Below are positions 54,792 through 63,986 of a DNA stretch of 64,000 nucleotides, piece by piece (positions within the stretch are counted from its first letter, which is position 1; every line of letters starts with the position of its first letter). A program made the translations under genes and the position numbers. The stretch is from Nocardia sp. CDC159 (GTDB taxonomy: Bacteria; Actinomycetota; Actinomycetes; Mycobacteriales; Mycobacteriaceae): contig NZ_JAMRXH010000002.1 in NCBI RefSeq assembly GCF_023740735.1, positions 496,001-560,000 of the forward strand, written 5' to 3'. The notes under the pieces were generated by a model, which was not told the DNA's origin, searched no databases, and worked only from the letters and a program-made list of their open reading frames with translations.

Positions 54792-56192
54792 GTGACCAGT
54801 GGGTTCGAACGACGGCCGAACGACCCGTCGGGCGGTGAGCAGGGTGCGACCGAGAAGATTCATCGCAGACCCCCGGGGTCGGGCGCTGCGGACGTAACGC
54901 CGACCCAGGCCATTCAGCGCACCACCTCGCCCGCGGATACGACGAAGACCGAGATGTTCCGGGTTCAGCCGCCGAACTCCGGGCCGCCCCGCCCGCCGGG
55001 ACCCCCGCAGCAGCAACCGGCTTCACCGCCGCACCGCACCGCTCCCACGCCCGCCCCGCCGCGCGAGTCGACCCCGAATCTGGATCGCGACGCGGCCACC
55101 CGCGCCCTGCAATCGCTCGCCTCCGCCGGACGGTCGAGTGCTCAGGACGAGCCCACCCGCCCGATGAGCGGCATCAATCCGGCCATGCGCGGCTTCGATC
55201 CCGCCGCGACCCGGGCCATGCCGCCCAACCGGCCGCCGAATCATCCTGCACAGCAACACTTCCCGCCGAACGGGCCGGGCCGCCCGCAGCCGGAGCAGGC
55301 ATGGCAGCTGGGCGCGCCCACGGAACAGGTTGCGACCCAACAGTATCCGGCCCGCAAGGGCGACTCGGCCCCGTATCCGCCGCCTGCGACCGGGACCGAC
55401 GGGTCGGACGAACCGCCGTCGAGTCGCAAGCGCTGGATCCTCGCGGGCGTCGGCGTGGTCGCGGTGGCGGCCGTGGCCGGTGCGGTCGCACTGGTCTCCA
55501 CCCGCGATCAGGCCGAGGCCCCCGCGACGCAGGCCGCGCCGTCGCCCTCGATGGTGAGCGCCCTCACCAGCAGCAGGAGCGCCGCGCCGAGCAGCACGCG
55601 GCCCGCGCCCTCCTCGACCGCCGCCACGACGACCAACCGCGCCCTCTCCGCCGCGCAGCCATTGATTCCGGGTTATCAGGCCGTGGTCATCCGGGATCGC
55701 GGCGCGGCCTATGACATTCCGATGGACTGGAAGATCGACCCGGTCGGCACCGCCACACTGGGAAATCCGCCCGATGCGGTGGAGATCGCCGGGCGCACCA
55801 CCGAGGGCGACAACTACTGTCCGAGAATGGTGCGCTCCAGCGCCTTCCTGACGATGTCGCCCCAGGCCGATCCGGCGGCCGCGGCCGCCGACGTCGGCAT
55901 GCGCATGATCAAGGTCGGCTGGCCCACTGCCACCGGCGCCACCCCCGGCAAGGCCGAACAACTCACCTCCCTCGACGGCCAACTGCACGGCGCCTTCGTC
56001 GAAACCACCGGCACCGCCACACCCCCCGCTCCCGGCTGCGCCAAAACCTTCGCGGTCTACACCTTCGCCTTCCCCAGCGAGAACGGCCATTTCGTCATGA
56101 CCATCGCCGCCGACACCGGTGTCGCCAAGGCCATCGACAAGGAAACCGCCAAGAAGATGCTCGCCAGCATCCGCCCCCTCCCGGAGCGATAA
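54792..56192 (+). CDS. Membrane protein with long disordered N-terminus and exported C-terminal domain
   Basis: A 466-residue protein. Residues 1-210 are low-complexity Pro/Thr/Gln-rich and cytoplasmic (many T-P/T-Q/T-R motifs, for example PTQAIQRT and DEPTRP, possible targets of Ser/Thr kinases), one transmembrane helix follows (WILAGVGVVAVAAVAGAVAL), then a Ser/Ala/Thr-rich linker and a globular extracytoplasmic domain of about 170 residues (YQAVVIRDRGAAYDIPMDWK) with cysteine-containing CPRM and GCAKTF. Family not certain; nocardial proteins of this design are common. GTG start with GAGG upstream. Confidence 0.72.
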   Translation: MTSGFERRPNDPSGGEQGATEKIHRRPPGSGAADVTPTQAIQRTTSPADTTKTEMFRVQPPNSGPPRPPGPPQQQPASPPHRTAPTPAPPRESTPNLDRDAATRALQSLASAGRSSAQDEPTRPMSGINPAMRGFDPAATRAMPPNRPPNHPAQQHFPPNGPGRPQPEQAWQLGAPTEQVATQQYPARKGDSAPYPPPATGTDGSDEPPSSRKRWILAGVGVVAVAAVAGAVALVSTRDQAEAPATQAAPSPSMVSALTSSRSAAPSSTRPAPSSTAATTTNRALSAAQPLIPGYQAVVIRDRGAAYDIPMDWKIDPVGTATLGNPPDAVEIAGRTTEGDNYCPRMVRSSAFLTMSPQADPAAAAADVGMRMIKVGWPTATGATPGKAEQLTSLDGQLHGAFVETTGTATPPAPGCAKTFAVYTFAFPSENGHFVMTIAADTGVAKAIDKETAKKMLASIRPLPER

Positions 56193-56258
56193 CCACCCCA
56201 ACGCCGCAGCCGGCCAAAAGCGGTGCGCGCGAGAATGTCTCGCTTGTACTGTCGCTAC

Positions 56259-57473
56259 ATGACGAATGCCGCGCCCGGCGGCCCGCCGGATATCGCCGGA
56301 CCGCACTTCGACCGCAACCCCTCCCCCGCCTACGCCTGGCTGCGCGAACATTCCCCCGCGCACCGGATGCCGCTTCCCGGTGGCGCGTTCGCATGGTTGA
56401 TCACCCGTCACGAGGACGCGGTACCGGCACTGACGGATCCACGGCTGTCGAAGTGCCCCGCCCACGGCAATCCGGTGTGGCGGGCATCGGGTATGGGCCT
56501 ACCCCTCGATCACCGTCCCTCGCTGGGCCAGCACATGGTCAATCTCGACGAACCCGACCACACCCGGCTACGGCGACTGGCCCAGGGCGCGTTCTCCAGC
56601 AGGCGGATCGACGCGCTGCGGCCCCGCATCCAGGCCGTCACCGATGAGCTGCTCGACGAGCTCGCCGATCGCGAAACCGCGGATCTGATAGGCGATTTCG
56701 CCTATCCGCTGCCGATCACGATCATCTGCGAGATCCTCGGCATCGCCACCGAGCATCGCGATCGGATTCAGCGGTGGGTCGCGGTGCTGGACGCCTCCGC
56801 CGACGATGCCGGTGGCGATGTGCTGGCGGTCACCGACGCCATGGATGCCTTTGTGGGCGAGCAGGTGGACGCGGCGGGTGCCCGGCCCGCGGACTCGGAT
56901 CTGTTGGCGGAGCTGGTCGTTCGCGAACGCGCGGGCGAGCTCAGCCGCGACGAGGTGACCTCGATGGCGTTCCTGCTGCTGGTGGGCGGTCATGAGACCA
57001 CCACGGCGCTGATCGGCTGCGCGGCGCTGGAGCTGTTGCGGGATGTGCGGCTGGCCGCTGCCGTTCGCGACGATCCAACCATGGTGGCGAAGCTCGTCGA
57101 GGAATCGTTGCGTCGCGATACGCCGGTGCGCAACGCGACCTGGCGCTTCCCCACCGAACCGGTCGTCATCGCCGGGCAGCCCATGCGGCCCGGCGATCCG
57201 ATCCTGGTGAGCCTGTTGGCCGCCAATCGGGATCCGGCCGCGTTCGACGATCCCGATGCCATCCGCCCCGGACGCCCGACCCGGCATCTGGCGTTCGGCA
57301 TCGGGCGGCACAGCTGCCTGGGGGCCGGTCTGGCCCGGACCGAGGCGGCCATCGCCATCGGGACGCTGGCGCGCCGGTTCCCGGATATGCGGCTGCGGGT
57401 TGCCGACGACACGCTGCGGTGGTGGGAGAGTCCCATCATGCGCGGGCTCTACGAGCTCCCGGTCACACTCTGA
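56259..57473 (+). CDS. Cytochrome P450
   Basis: A 404-residue class I P450: I-helix motif GGHETTTALIGCA, ExxR in EESLRRDTP, and the haem-binding FGIGRHSCLGAGLARTE. Oxidises an unknown hydrophobic substrate with ferredoxin partners, which are not next to it. The ATG at 56259 is chosen; an upstream frame adds only a short extension. Matches the position of the P450 near Rv3685c. Confidence 0.92.
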   Translation: MTNAAPGGPPDIAGPHFDRNPSPAYAWLREHSPAHRMPLPGGAFAWLITRHEDAVPALTDPRLSKCPAHGNPVWRASGMGLPLDHRPSLGQHMVNLDEPDHTRLRRLAQGAFSSRRIDALRPRIQAVTDELLDELADRETADLIGDFAYPLPITIICEILGIATEHRDRIQRWVAVLDASADDAGGDVLAVTDAMDAFVGEQVDAAGARPADSDLLAELVVRERAGELSRDEVTSMAFLLLVGGHETTTALIGCAALELLRDVRLAAAVRDDPTMVAKLVEESLRRDTPVRNATWRFPTEPVVIAGQPMRPGDPILVSLLAANRDPAAFDDPDAIRPGRPTRHLAFGIGRHSCLGAGLARTEAAIAIGTLARRFPDMRLRVADDTLRWWESPIMRGLYELPVTL

Positions 57474-57562
57474 CCCATCGACCCATTTCCCCAGTTCAGG
57501 CGGTCTACCAGCCGTTTTGACTGCCGGGCCGTGACTCCCGTAGAGTACTGCGAGTCAACCCA

Positions 57563-57637
<75 letters not shown>

Positions 57638-57658
57638 TCGTGTGTGGAGACACGACAG

Positions 57659-57696
57659 CGGCTCCCTACCTGTTCGAACAGGTGGGGAGCCGTTTT
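57659..57696 (+). terminator. Intrinsic terminator after tRNA-Pro
   Basis: CGGCTCCC-T-ACCTGT, loop TCGA, then ACAGGT-G-GGGAGCCG form a long stem followed by TTTT. It lies 22 bp after the tRNA. Confidence 0.85.
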
Positions 57697-57755
57697 CGTT
57701 GCCGCATCTGTTCGGCACAATGGGGTGGGACGAGCCGTATCGGGCCGGGGGGCGC

Positions 57756-58568
57756 ATGAAGATCTTGGTTACCGGAGCGACCGGGAATATCGGCCGGAAA
57801 GTCGTGGAACGGTTGCTGGCCATGGGGTGTTCCGACCTTCGGGCATTGACGAATGATCCTGGGCGAGCGGCACTTCCGGCGGGGGTGGAGGTGGTCGAGG
57901 GGTACCTCGGACGCGTCGAGACGCTGCCCGCCGCGCTCGAGGGGGTCGAGCGGATGTATCTGGCGCCGGTCCCGGAGACGGTGGGGCGGGTGATGGAGAT
58001 GGTGCGGCGCGCGGGGGTTCGGCACGTCGTCGATCTGTCGGGGGAGCCGCACAGCTGGTGGGCGAGTGTGGGTGCGGCCGTCGAGGACAGCGGGGTGGCG
58101 TGGACGCATCTGTGGCCGTGGGATTTCATGGAGAACACGCTGATCTGGGCCGAGCAGATTCGGGAGACCGGCGCCGTGCGCGAGCCGTGGCCCGACGCCG
58201 CGAGTGCGCCGATCGCCATGGCCGACATCGCGCGGGTGGCGGCGACGGTATTGACGACGGATGGGCATGTGGGGCAGGCGTACTCGCTGGCCGGGCCGCA
58301 GATCCTGAGTCGTGCCGAGCTGGTGCGCGGGATCGGGCGCGCGTGCGGGCGGGACATACCGTTCATCCGGGTGTCTCCACAGGAAGCCATCGAGGTGTTG
58401 TCCGGCAGCATGGGAGCCGAGGCCGCCTGGTACGTCGAGAACGTACTCGCCGGATTCGACGAGCACCCGGAGGCGCCGACCGGCATCGTCGAACAACTGA
58501 CCGGGTGTCCGGCAAGGACTTTCGACCAGTGGGCGGTCGAGCATCTCGCGGACTTCTCGAGCTCTTGA
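57756..58568 (+). CDS. NmrA/SDR-like NAD(P)-binding protein
   Basis: A 270-residue protein starting MKILVTGATGNIGRKVVERL (Rossmann fold GxxGxxG). THLWPWDFMENTLIW and the absence of the YxxxK motif point to the NmrA/atypical SDR group, often redox sensors or quinone reductases. Not part of the conserved Mycobacterium block. Confidence 0.85.
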   Translation: MKILVTGATGNIGRKVVERLLAMGCSDLRALTNDPGRAALPAGVEVVEGYLGRVETLPAALEGVERMYLAPVPETVGRVMEMVRRAGVRHVVDLSGEPHSWWASVGAAVEDSGVAWTHLWPWDFMENTLIWAEQIRETGAVREPWPDAASAPIAMADIARVAATVLTTDGHVGQAYSLAGPQILSRAELVRGIGRACGRDIPFIRVSPQEAIEVLSGSMGAEAAWYVENVLAGFDEHPEAPTGIVEQLTGCPARTFDQWAVEHLADFSSS

Positions 58569-58580
58569 TTCAGCCGGGCC

Positions 58581-59561
58581 TCACGACGTACTCCGCCCGA
58601 GCCATTGCCCGAATACCCGGACATAGGCGTCGGGAACTTCCCACGGCGGCAGGTGCCCGACGGTCTCGAAGACGTGCACGGCCCAGTCGGGGCGGCGGGC
58701 GGTCAACCGCTCGATCACGGGACGTTCGATGAACGGATCTCGGTCGCCCCACAGCAGCAGCGTCGGCACGCCGAGCCGATCGACCGCCTCGTCGGCCGGG
58801 CGGCGGTCGACGTACATCGCCGAGACCGCGGCGGCGAAGGCCGTGAGCCCGGCCCGCAGCCGGTGCGGTCGCGTCCGGAGTTCGGCGAGCTGGTCGGAGA
58901 CCAGCGCGAGGAGTTCGGGCGAACAGCGCGACATGTCGCCACCGGCGATACCGAGCCCGCCCGCCGGGCGATCCCGCTGCTCCGCGCGCTGTCGCTTCCA
59001 ATCGATCAGCGCCGGTCCGAACGCCCCGACGAGTCCCCCGAGCACCGCTGGGCCGACGAACAACGCGGCACGCCCCAGGGTCTGCCAGACCAATCGCTCC
59101 ACCGGGCGCAGGGGTCCCGGCAGGGTCGGGTCGGTGAGGACGAGCCGGGAGATACGCGCGGGCTCGAGCTCGGCGAACAGCAGCGCGACCAAGCCGCCGA
59201 AGGACCATCCGTGCGGGAGCAGGCGGTCCAGATCGAGCGCGGCGGTGAGGTCGCGGAGGAACTGGGCGCTCGGTTCCGCACGGGCGGCGGACCGGTGCGC
59301 CGCGGGCGTGTGACCGAAGAGGGCGCCTGGCAGGTCCGGCGCGAGGACCGGGCCGTACGCCGTCAACGGCCGAATGACATCGAGCCAGAACACCGCACCA
59401 CTGGCCATCGGGTGAATCAACAGCTGGGTCGGCGCATCGGCCGGGGCTTCGGGAGCTGCCCGCGCCCTGAGCAGGTGCACCCCGGTGCCGCGCACGTCGA
59501 TCGTCTCACTGCGGACGCCCGCCCATCGAGAGGATCGCTCGGCCCAGTCCGCACAGCGCAT
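58581..59561 (-). CDS. Alpha/beta hydrolase
   Basis: A 326-residue alpha/beta hydrolase: oxyanion region LLIHPMASGAVFWLDV, nucleophile elbow GWSFGG (GxSxG), acid region LLLWGDRDPFIERP and late His in VGHLPPWEVPD. The ATG at 59561 has GGGGAGG five bases upstream; the frame is open further. Converges on the NmrA-like gene. Substrate unknown. Confidence 0.85.
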   Translation of the reverse strand: MRCADWAERSSRWAGVRSETIDVRGTGVHLLRARAAPEAPADAPTQLLIHPMASGAVFWLDVIRPLTAYGPVLAPDLPGALFGHTPAAHRSAARAEPSAQFLRDLTAALDLDRLLPHGWSFGGLVALLFAELEPARISRLVLTDPTLPGPLRPVERLVWQTLGRAALFVGPAVLGGLVGAFGPALIDWKRQRAEQRDRPAGGLGIAGGDMSRCSPELLALVSDQLAELRTRPHRLRAGLTAFAAAVSAMYVDRRPADEAVDRLGVPTLLLWGDRDPFIERPVIERLTARRPDWAVHVFETVGHLPPWEVPDAYVRVFGQWLGRSTS

Positions 59562-59636
59562 CGGAACCTCCCCGCATTCCCACCTCAGCATAGGCGGAAG
59601 TCCCACCGCCGCAGCCGGATCCGCACGCGGCACCCG

Positions 59637-60041
59637 CTAGGCGCCGAGTGCCGTCAGCAGGACCAGCACCACGGTCGCCACCGCGAAGATTCCGTGCGCG
59701 GCGACGGCCGGGAGCGGAAAGTGCCGCTCCGCAGGCCCTTCCGCCCCGGCGGCGCGCCCGCGATAGGTCGGCAGCCAGCGGAAGAACATGAAGAACCCGA
59801 GCAGCGCCACCGGGAGCAGCAGCGCGAAGGCGGTCCAGGCCAGGGCGGTCGAGTCGACCACCAGATGGATGATCCAGACCACGAGGCCGGCGGCCGCGAG
59901 CAGGAAGTGACCGAAGACCACCGGTGGCGGCAGATGGGTCGAACCGCCTTGGCGCGCACCACCTTTCGCGGCCCACATGCCGAGCAGGACGAAGCCGCCG
60001 AATGCGGTCAGCAGCCAGGCGACGAATGCCGCTACCGCCAT
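59637..60041 (-). CDS. Four-helix membrane protein
   Basis: A 134-residue integral membrane protein with four hydrophobic helices (FVAWLLTAFGGFVLLGMWAA; GHFLLAAAGLVVWIIHLVV; TAFALLLPVALLGFFMFFRW; AHGIFAVATVVLVLLTAL). Two histidines in helices (GHFLLA and IIHLVV) resemble haem-binding positions of small cytochrome b-type or DUF2231-linked proteins. It starts at the second ATG (60041) with GGGAGG upstream and overlaps the previous stop by one base. Confidence 0.75.
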   Translation of the reverse strand: MAVAAFVAWLLTAFGGFVLLGMWAAKGGARQGGSTHLPPPVVFGHFLLAAAGLVVWIIHLVVDSTALAWTAFALLLPVALLGFFMFFRWLPTYRGRAAGAEGPAERHFPLPAVAAHGIFAVATVVLVLLTALGA

Positions 60042-60556
60042 CATGCCTCCCGATAGCCGGTGGCCTGGGCGTCCTCGTCGGCCACTCGGACACCGTAGCG
60101 ATAGGCCAGCTTGCCGCCGAGATAGCCCGAGACCGCCAGCGCCGCCAGGCTCACGATCGACAGCGCGAGCGGGCCCGCGGCCACCGGCCCGTGCGGGCCG
60201 TCGCCGGAACCCCGCCACAGGAAGTCGATCGCGAAGGCGACCGTGACGGCCAAGTTCAGGCTCATGTGCACCAGCCCGGTGCGGAAGGCCCGCGTGCCGG
60301 TGGGAATCGCGATCAGATCCAGGAAGCCGACGACCGCGGCCGCCAGCGCGCCCAGCACCCCGATCGCGATGAGCCACAGCGCACCACGAGCCAGAAAGTC
60401 CGGATCGCCCACGACGAGCGATCCGAGGTCGAAGACGAGACTCGCCATCCAGGCGCCGATCGGCACGGTCACCAGGATGGGGTGGAACGGATGCCCGTAC
60501 GGTCCGGCCAGCAACGCGCTGACCGGACGTTTGGCCTGCTGTAATTCACTGGTCAC
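60041..60556 (-). CDS. DUF2231 family membrane protein
   Basis: A 171-residue protein with the DUF2231 N-terminus (GHPFHPILVTVPIGAWMASL) and four membrane helices. The paired His residues (GHPFHP) and one in LVHMSLN are conserved features. The GTG start has GGAGGG four bases upstream. Together with the downstream membrane protein it forms a two-gene operon controlled from 60574. Confidence 0.85.
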   Translation of the reverse strand: MTSELQQAKRPVSALLAGPYGHPFHPILVTVPIGAWMASLVFDLGSLVVGDPDFLARGALWLIAIGVLGALAAAVVGFLDLIAIPTGTRAFRTGLVHMSLNLAVTVAFAIDFLWRGSGDGPHGPVAAGPLALSIVSLAALAVSGYLGGKLAYRYGVRVADEDAQATGYREA

Positions 60557-60573
60557 GACACCCTCCGAACTAG

Positions 60574-60586
60574 GGTTAATTTAACC
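60574..60586. promoter_or_regulatory. Palindromic operator
   Basis: GGTTAA-T-TTAACC is a perfect palindrome just upstream of the DUF2231 operon and 100 bp from the divergent COG2345-type regulator. It is the obvious binding site for that regulator or another repressor. Confidence 0.6.
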
Positions 60587-60685
60587 AAAGATTATTGGCG
60601 AAACTCACCAGGGTGGTCAAGCATCGCCACGCCGTACGAGTACCCGCGATATTTCGGACATCACCATCGGCGTTATCGTGGTCGG

Positions 60686-61387
60686 ATGACCAGCGATTCG
60701 GCGATCGGTGCGATCGCGGCACTCGACGACGAGTTGCGCCGCGGCATGTACTGGTTCATCCGGCGGATGCGCCGCCCGGTGACCCGGGACGAGGCGGCCG
60801 CCGAGGTCGGCATCTCACGCAAGCTGGCCGCCTTCCACCTGGACAAGCTCGTCGACGCCGGACTGCTGCGGGCCCGCTACGAACCGGTCGGCGGCGTCCG
60901 CCGGGTAGGTCGCGCACCCAAGGTCTACGAGCCGACCGAGGAGGAGATCCAGGTCAGCATCCCCGCCCGCCGCCACCGGGTGCTGGCCGAGATCCTGATG
61001 GACGCGGTGCTCACCGCGGGTGACGGCGAGACCGCCCGCGCGGCGGCACTGCGCGTGGCCGCGAGCCGAGGCGCCGAACTGGGCGAGGCCGAGCGCCAGC
61101 GGCTGCGGCCGGGCCGGTTGGGCGCCGAGCGCACGCTGACACTGCTGGCAGACACGCTCGCGGCCTACGGCTTCGAACCCGGCCGCGACACTCCCGCCTG
61201 TATGCGGTTGCGCAACTGCCCCTTCCATCCCTTGGCCGCGGCCGCGCCGGAATTCGTCTGCGGGCTGAACCACGCTTTTCTGTCCGGGGTACTCAGGGGC
61301 CTGGGTTCGGACAGCGTGCGGGCGACCCTCGCCCCGCGCGCGGGCGAGTGCTGCGTAGAACTGCGCCCGGCGAGCGAGACCGAGTAG
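60686..61387 (+). CDS. COG2345-type HTH regulator with conserved cysteines
   Basis: A 233-residue regulator: N-terminal winged helix (AIAALDDELRRGMYWFIRRM; RDEAAAEVGISRKLAAFHLD) and a C-terminal domain with Cys in ACMRLRNCPFHP, EFVCGLN and AGECCVEL. The NCPFHPLA/VCGLNHAFL pattern is that of COG2345 regulators related to SufR, whose cysteines bind an Fe-S cluster in cyanobacteria and mycobacteria. A metal- or Fe-S-sensing repressor of the divergent membrane operon is plausible. Confidence 0.8.
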   Translation: MTSDSAIGAIAALDDELRRGMYWFIRRMRRPVTRDEAAAEVGISRKLAAFHLDKLVDAGLLRARYEPVGGVRRVGRAPKVYEPTEEEIQVSIPARRHRVLAEILMDAVLTAGDGETARAAALRVAASRGAELGEAERQRLRPGRLGAERTLTLLADTLAAYGFEPGRDTPACMRLRNCPFHPLAAAAPEFVCGLNHAFLSGVLRGLGSDSVRATLAPRAGECCVELRPASETE

Positions 61388-61618
61388 CCGGATACGCTTC
61401 CGAACGGACGGAGACGGCCGGGTTACCGGTCCGATTCCATCGGATGGCCATTGCCGAAGACCCGCCCACTCGACTGGCCGCCGCGCGCCGGTTCTGTTAG
61501 CGTTCGTAACGATATGCCCACTGCGTGGGAATCAATTGCGACACAGCGCATTATGCGCTCATAAGGCAGAGGTCGCCGGGTCCGCCGGGCACGCGATGAT
61601 CGACCTCGAGGTGAAGTC

Positions 61619-62323
61619 ATGAGACACGCCCTGCAATCCCGGCTCGCGCGTCCGGTGGCCCTGGTCTACCGGGGTCCGGCCAGCCTGCCGGGATGTTCCG
61701 AGGCGGTCGCGGAGCTGCTCGCCGCGAGTCGCTGGAATTTCGACATCCACTTCACCGGTCCGGGCGAACGGGTGCCGTTGTCGCAGGCCTCGCTCACCCG
61801 CGCGGCCCTCTACGCGCAGCCCGGCGGCGACGAGCTCGACGAGGCCTATCGTCAGCTGCGCGAGCACCGCGAGGCGATTCGCCGCTTCGTCGGCGCGGGC
61901 GGGCGCTATCTCGGGTTCTGCCTCGGCGGCTATTTGGCCGGGGCCACACCGGGATTCGCGCTGCTGCCCGGTGACACCGATCGCTATATCGACACCCGCC
62001 GCGCCACGGTGCGCACCGCGGGCAATGCCGTCGTCGAGGTGAGTTGGCGGGGGCGTCCCCGGCGGCTGTTCTTTCAGGACGGTCCGCATTTCGCTCTCGA
62101 AACCGAGGAGGGCGCAACGGTTCTCGCCATCTATGACAATCACACGGTCGCCGCGGCGGTCACGCCGTTCGGCAGCGGGCGGGTCGGGGTGGTCGGCCCG
62201 CATCCGGAGGCAACGCCGGACTGGTTCACCGATGCCGGCCTGCCGCGACCGCACGGCCCCGATCCCCAGCTGGCCTGCGGCCGCGACCTGGCCCTCGATC
62301 TGGTGAACGCGGTGATGACCTAG
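61619..62323 (+). CDS. BPL_N/GATase-1-like protein
   Basis: A 234-residue protein with a glutamine amidotransferase-like fold: LYAQPGGDELDEAYRQLREH, the elbow LGFCLGGYLAG with the possible nucleophile Cys, and GPHPEATPDWF. This is the BPL N-terminal domain pattern without biotin ligase. ATG with GAGGTGA upstream. Function unknown. Its stop overlaps the converging aldehyde dehydrogenase stop (CTAG at 62320-62323). Confidence 0.75.
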   Translation: MRHALQSRLARPVALVYRGPASLPGCSEAVAELLAASRWNFDIHFTGPGERVPLSQASLTRAALYAQPGGDELDEAYRQLREHREAIRRFVGAGGRYLGFCLGGYLAGATPGFALLPGDTDRYIDTRRATVRTAGNAVVEVSWRGRPRRLFFQDGPHFALETEEGATVLAIYDNHTVAAAVTPFGSGRVGVVGPHPEATPDWFTDAGLPRPHGPDPQLACGRDLALDLVNAVMT

Positions 62324-63918
62324 CGGATGCGCAGCTTACGCATCCACCGCAGGGTGAGCATGGTCTGCCGCAGTTGCTTGTCGAACGGCTGCTTGGCCCG
62401 GGCGGTCATGACCTGCACCTTCTGCACGCCGACATTGATGGTGTCGGTGTACTTGAGCAGTCCGGCGTCACCGTGTCGCGCGCCGACGCCGGACTGCTTG
62501 ACCCCGCCCGAGGGCGTGCCCTTGGACGAGTAGGTGGTCACATAGCCGTCGTTGATATTGATATTGCCCGCCTCGAGCCGGTCGGCAATTCGGTTGGCGT
62601 GCGCCGGACTCCGGCTCCACACGCTGGCGTTGAGACCGTAGGTGGTGGCGTTGGCCTGCCGGATCACCTCCTGCTCGTCGCAGAAGCGATAGATCGTCGC
62701 CACCGGGCCGAAGGTCTCCTGGGTGGCGTGCAGCATATCCGGCGTCACGCCGGTGAGCACCGTCGGCGCGTAGAACGCCGGGCCGATATCGGGCATGGGC
62801 ACGCCGCCGGTGTGCACCGTGGCGCCCTTGGCCCGCGCGTCCTCGATATGCGCGGCCACCTTCTCCATATGGTCGACCGATGCCAGCGAGCCGAACTCCG
62901 GGGTGTAGTCGTAGCGCGCACCCGCCTTCGCGCCGAGATCCGCTGCCGCGTCGACGAATCGGCGCACGAACTCGTCGTGCAATCGGTCGTGCACATAGAT
63001 CCGCTCGATATGCATACAGGCCTGACCGGAATTGCCGAACACCGCGAATACCGCACTGGGAATCACCTCGTCGAGATTCGCATCGTCGAGCACGATCATC
63101 GGATTCTTACCGCCCAGCTCGAGGCTGCAGCCGATCAGATTGCGCCCGGCCATCTCCCCGATGATCCGCCCGGTCGCGGTGGACCCGGTGAACATCACGA
63201 AGTCGGCATTGTCGACGATGCTGGGCCCCACGTCCGGACCGCCGCCGCAGACCACCTGCAGCAGCCCGCGCGGCAGCCCGGCCCGGTACAGCAGCTCCAC
63301 GCCGTAGAGCACGCACAGCGCGGTCTTGTTGTCCGGCTTGAGCACGACGCCGTTGCCGGCGATCAGCGCCGGAATCGAATCCGACAGCGAGATCGCGAAC
63401 GGAAAGTTCCACGGCGAGATGACCGCGACCACGCCCTTGGGCCGGTGCTGTTCGGTCGAGGTGGTGATGAACGGCATCGGGCCGCCGCGCCGCACCGGCC
63501 GCAGCACGCGCCTGGCCACCTTGAGGTAGTGGCTGATGACCATCGGCACATCGCAGGACTCCTCGACGGCCATCCGCCGGGTCTTACCGTTGCCGACCTG
63601 GATGAGTTCGGCGATGGTCTCGTGCTCGGACAGGATCAGCTCGTGTGCCCGCTCGAATACCGCGAGTCGCCGCCGCAGCGGCCAGGACGCCCATTCCCGC
63701 TGGGCCGCCCGGACTTTCGCGGCGGCGGCCGCCACATCCTCGGGCGAGGACTGCGGCAGCTCACCGACCACATTGCCGGTGTAGACCTCGATCATCTCGT
63801 AGGGGTCGCGCTGCTGTCCGGCCGTACCCGCGACCACCATCCCGGTCAGCCGATCGATGAGCGCCGTCGTGAGCCGCGGCGGCAGCGTGGCCGTACCGCC
63901 CTGCTTGGTTGTCTCCAT
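62320..63918 (-). CDS. NAD(P)-dependent aldehyde dehydrogenase (succinate-semialdehyde dehydrogenase-like)
   Basis: A 532-residue ALDH: cofactor region PWNFPFAISLSDSIPALIAG, FTGSTATGR, catalytic Glu in LELGGKNPMIVLDD and Cys in SGQACMHIERIYV. It is closest in style to mycobacterial GabD2/Rv1731. The ATG at 63918 has GGAGAG seven bases upstream; the frame is open to 63963. Converging, stop-overlapping with the BPL_N gene. Confidence 0.9.
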   Translation of the reverse strand: METTKQGGTATLPPRLTTALIDRLTGMVVAGTAGQQRDPYEMIEVYTGNVVGELPQSSPEDVAAAAAKVRAAQREWASWPLRRRLAVFERAHELILSEHETIAELIQVGNGKTRRMAVEESCDVPMVISHYLKVARRVLRPVRRGGPMPFITTSTEQHRPKGVVAVISPWNFPFAISLSDSIPALIAGNGVVLKPDNKTALCVLYGVELLYRAGLPRGLLQVVCGGGPDVGPSIVDNADFVMFTGSTATGRIIGEMAGRNLIGCSLELGGKNPMIVLDDANLDEVIPSAVFAVFGNSGQACMHIERIYVHDRLHDEFVRRFVDAAADLGAKAGARYDYTPEFGSLASVDHMEKVAAHIEDARAKGATVHTGGVPMPDIGPAFYAPTVLTGVTPDMLHATQETFGPVATIYRFCDEQEVIRQANATTYGLNASVWSRSPAHANRIADRLEAGNININDGYVTTYSSKGTPSGGVKQSGVGARHGDAGLLKYTDTINVGVQKVQVMTARAKQPFDKQLRQTMLTLRWMRKLRIR

Positions 63919-63972
63919 CGCCGATCTCTCCATCCACTTGCCGCCCGTGACGGCGGTCACCATGTTTCAAAC

Positions 63973-63986
63973 TAGAACACGTTATT
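63973..63986. promoter_or_regulatory. KstR-like operator upstream of the aldehyde dehydrogenase
   Basis: TAGAACACGTTATT fits the KstR consensus TNNAACNNGTTNNA except for the last base. KstR represses sterol-degradation genes in mycobacteria and rhodococci. It lies 55 bp upstream of the start of the aldehyde dehydrogenase. The assignment depends on one site and is tentative. Confidence 0.4.
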
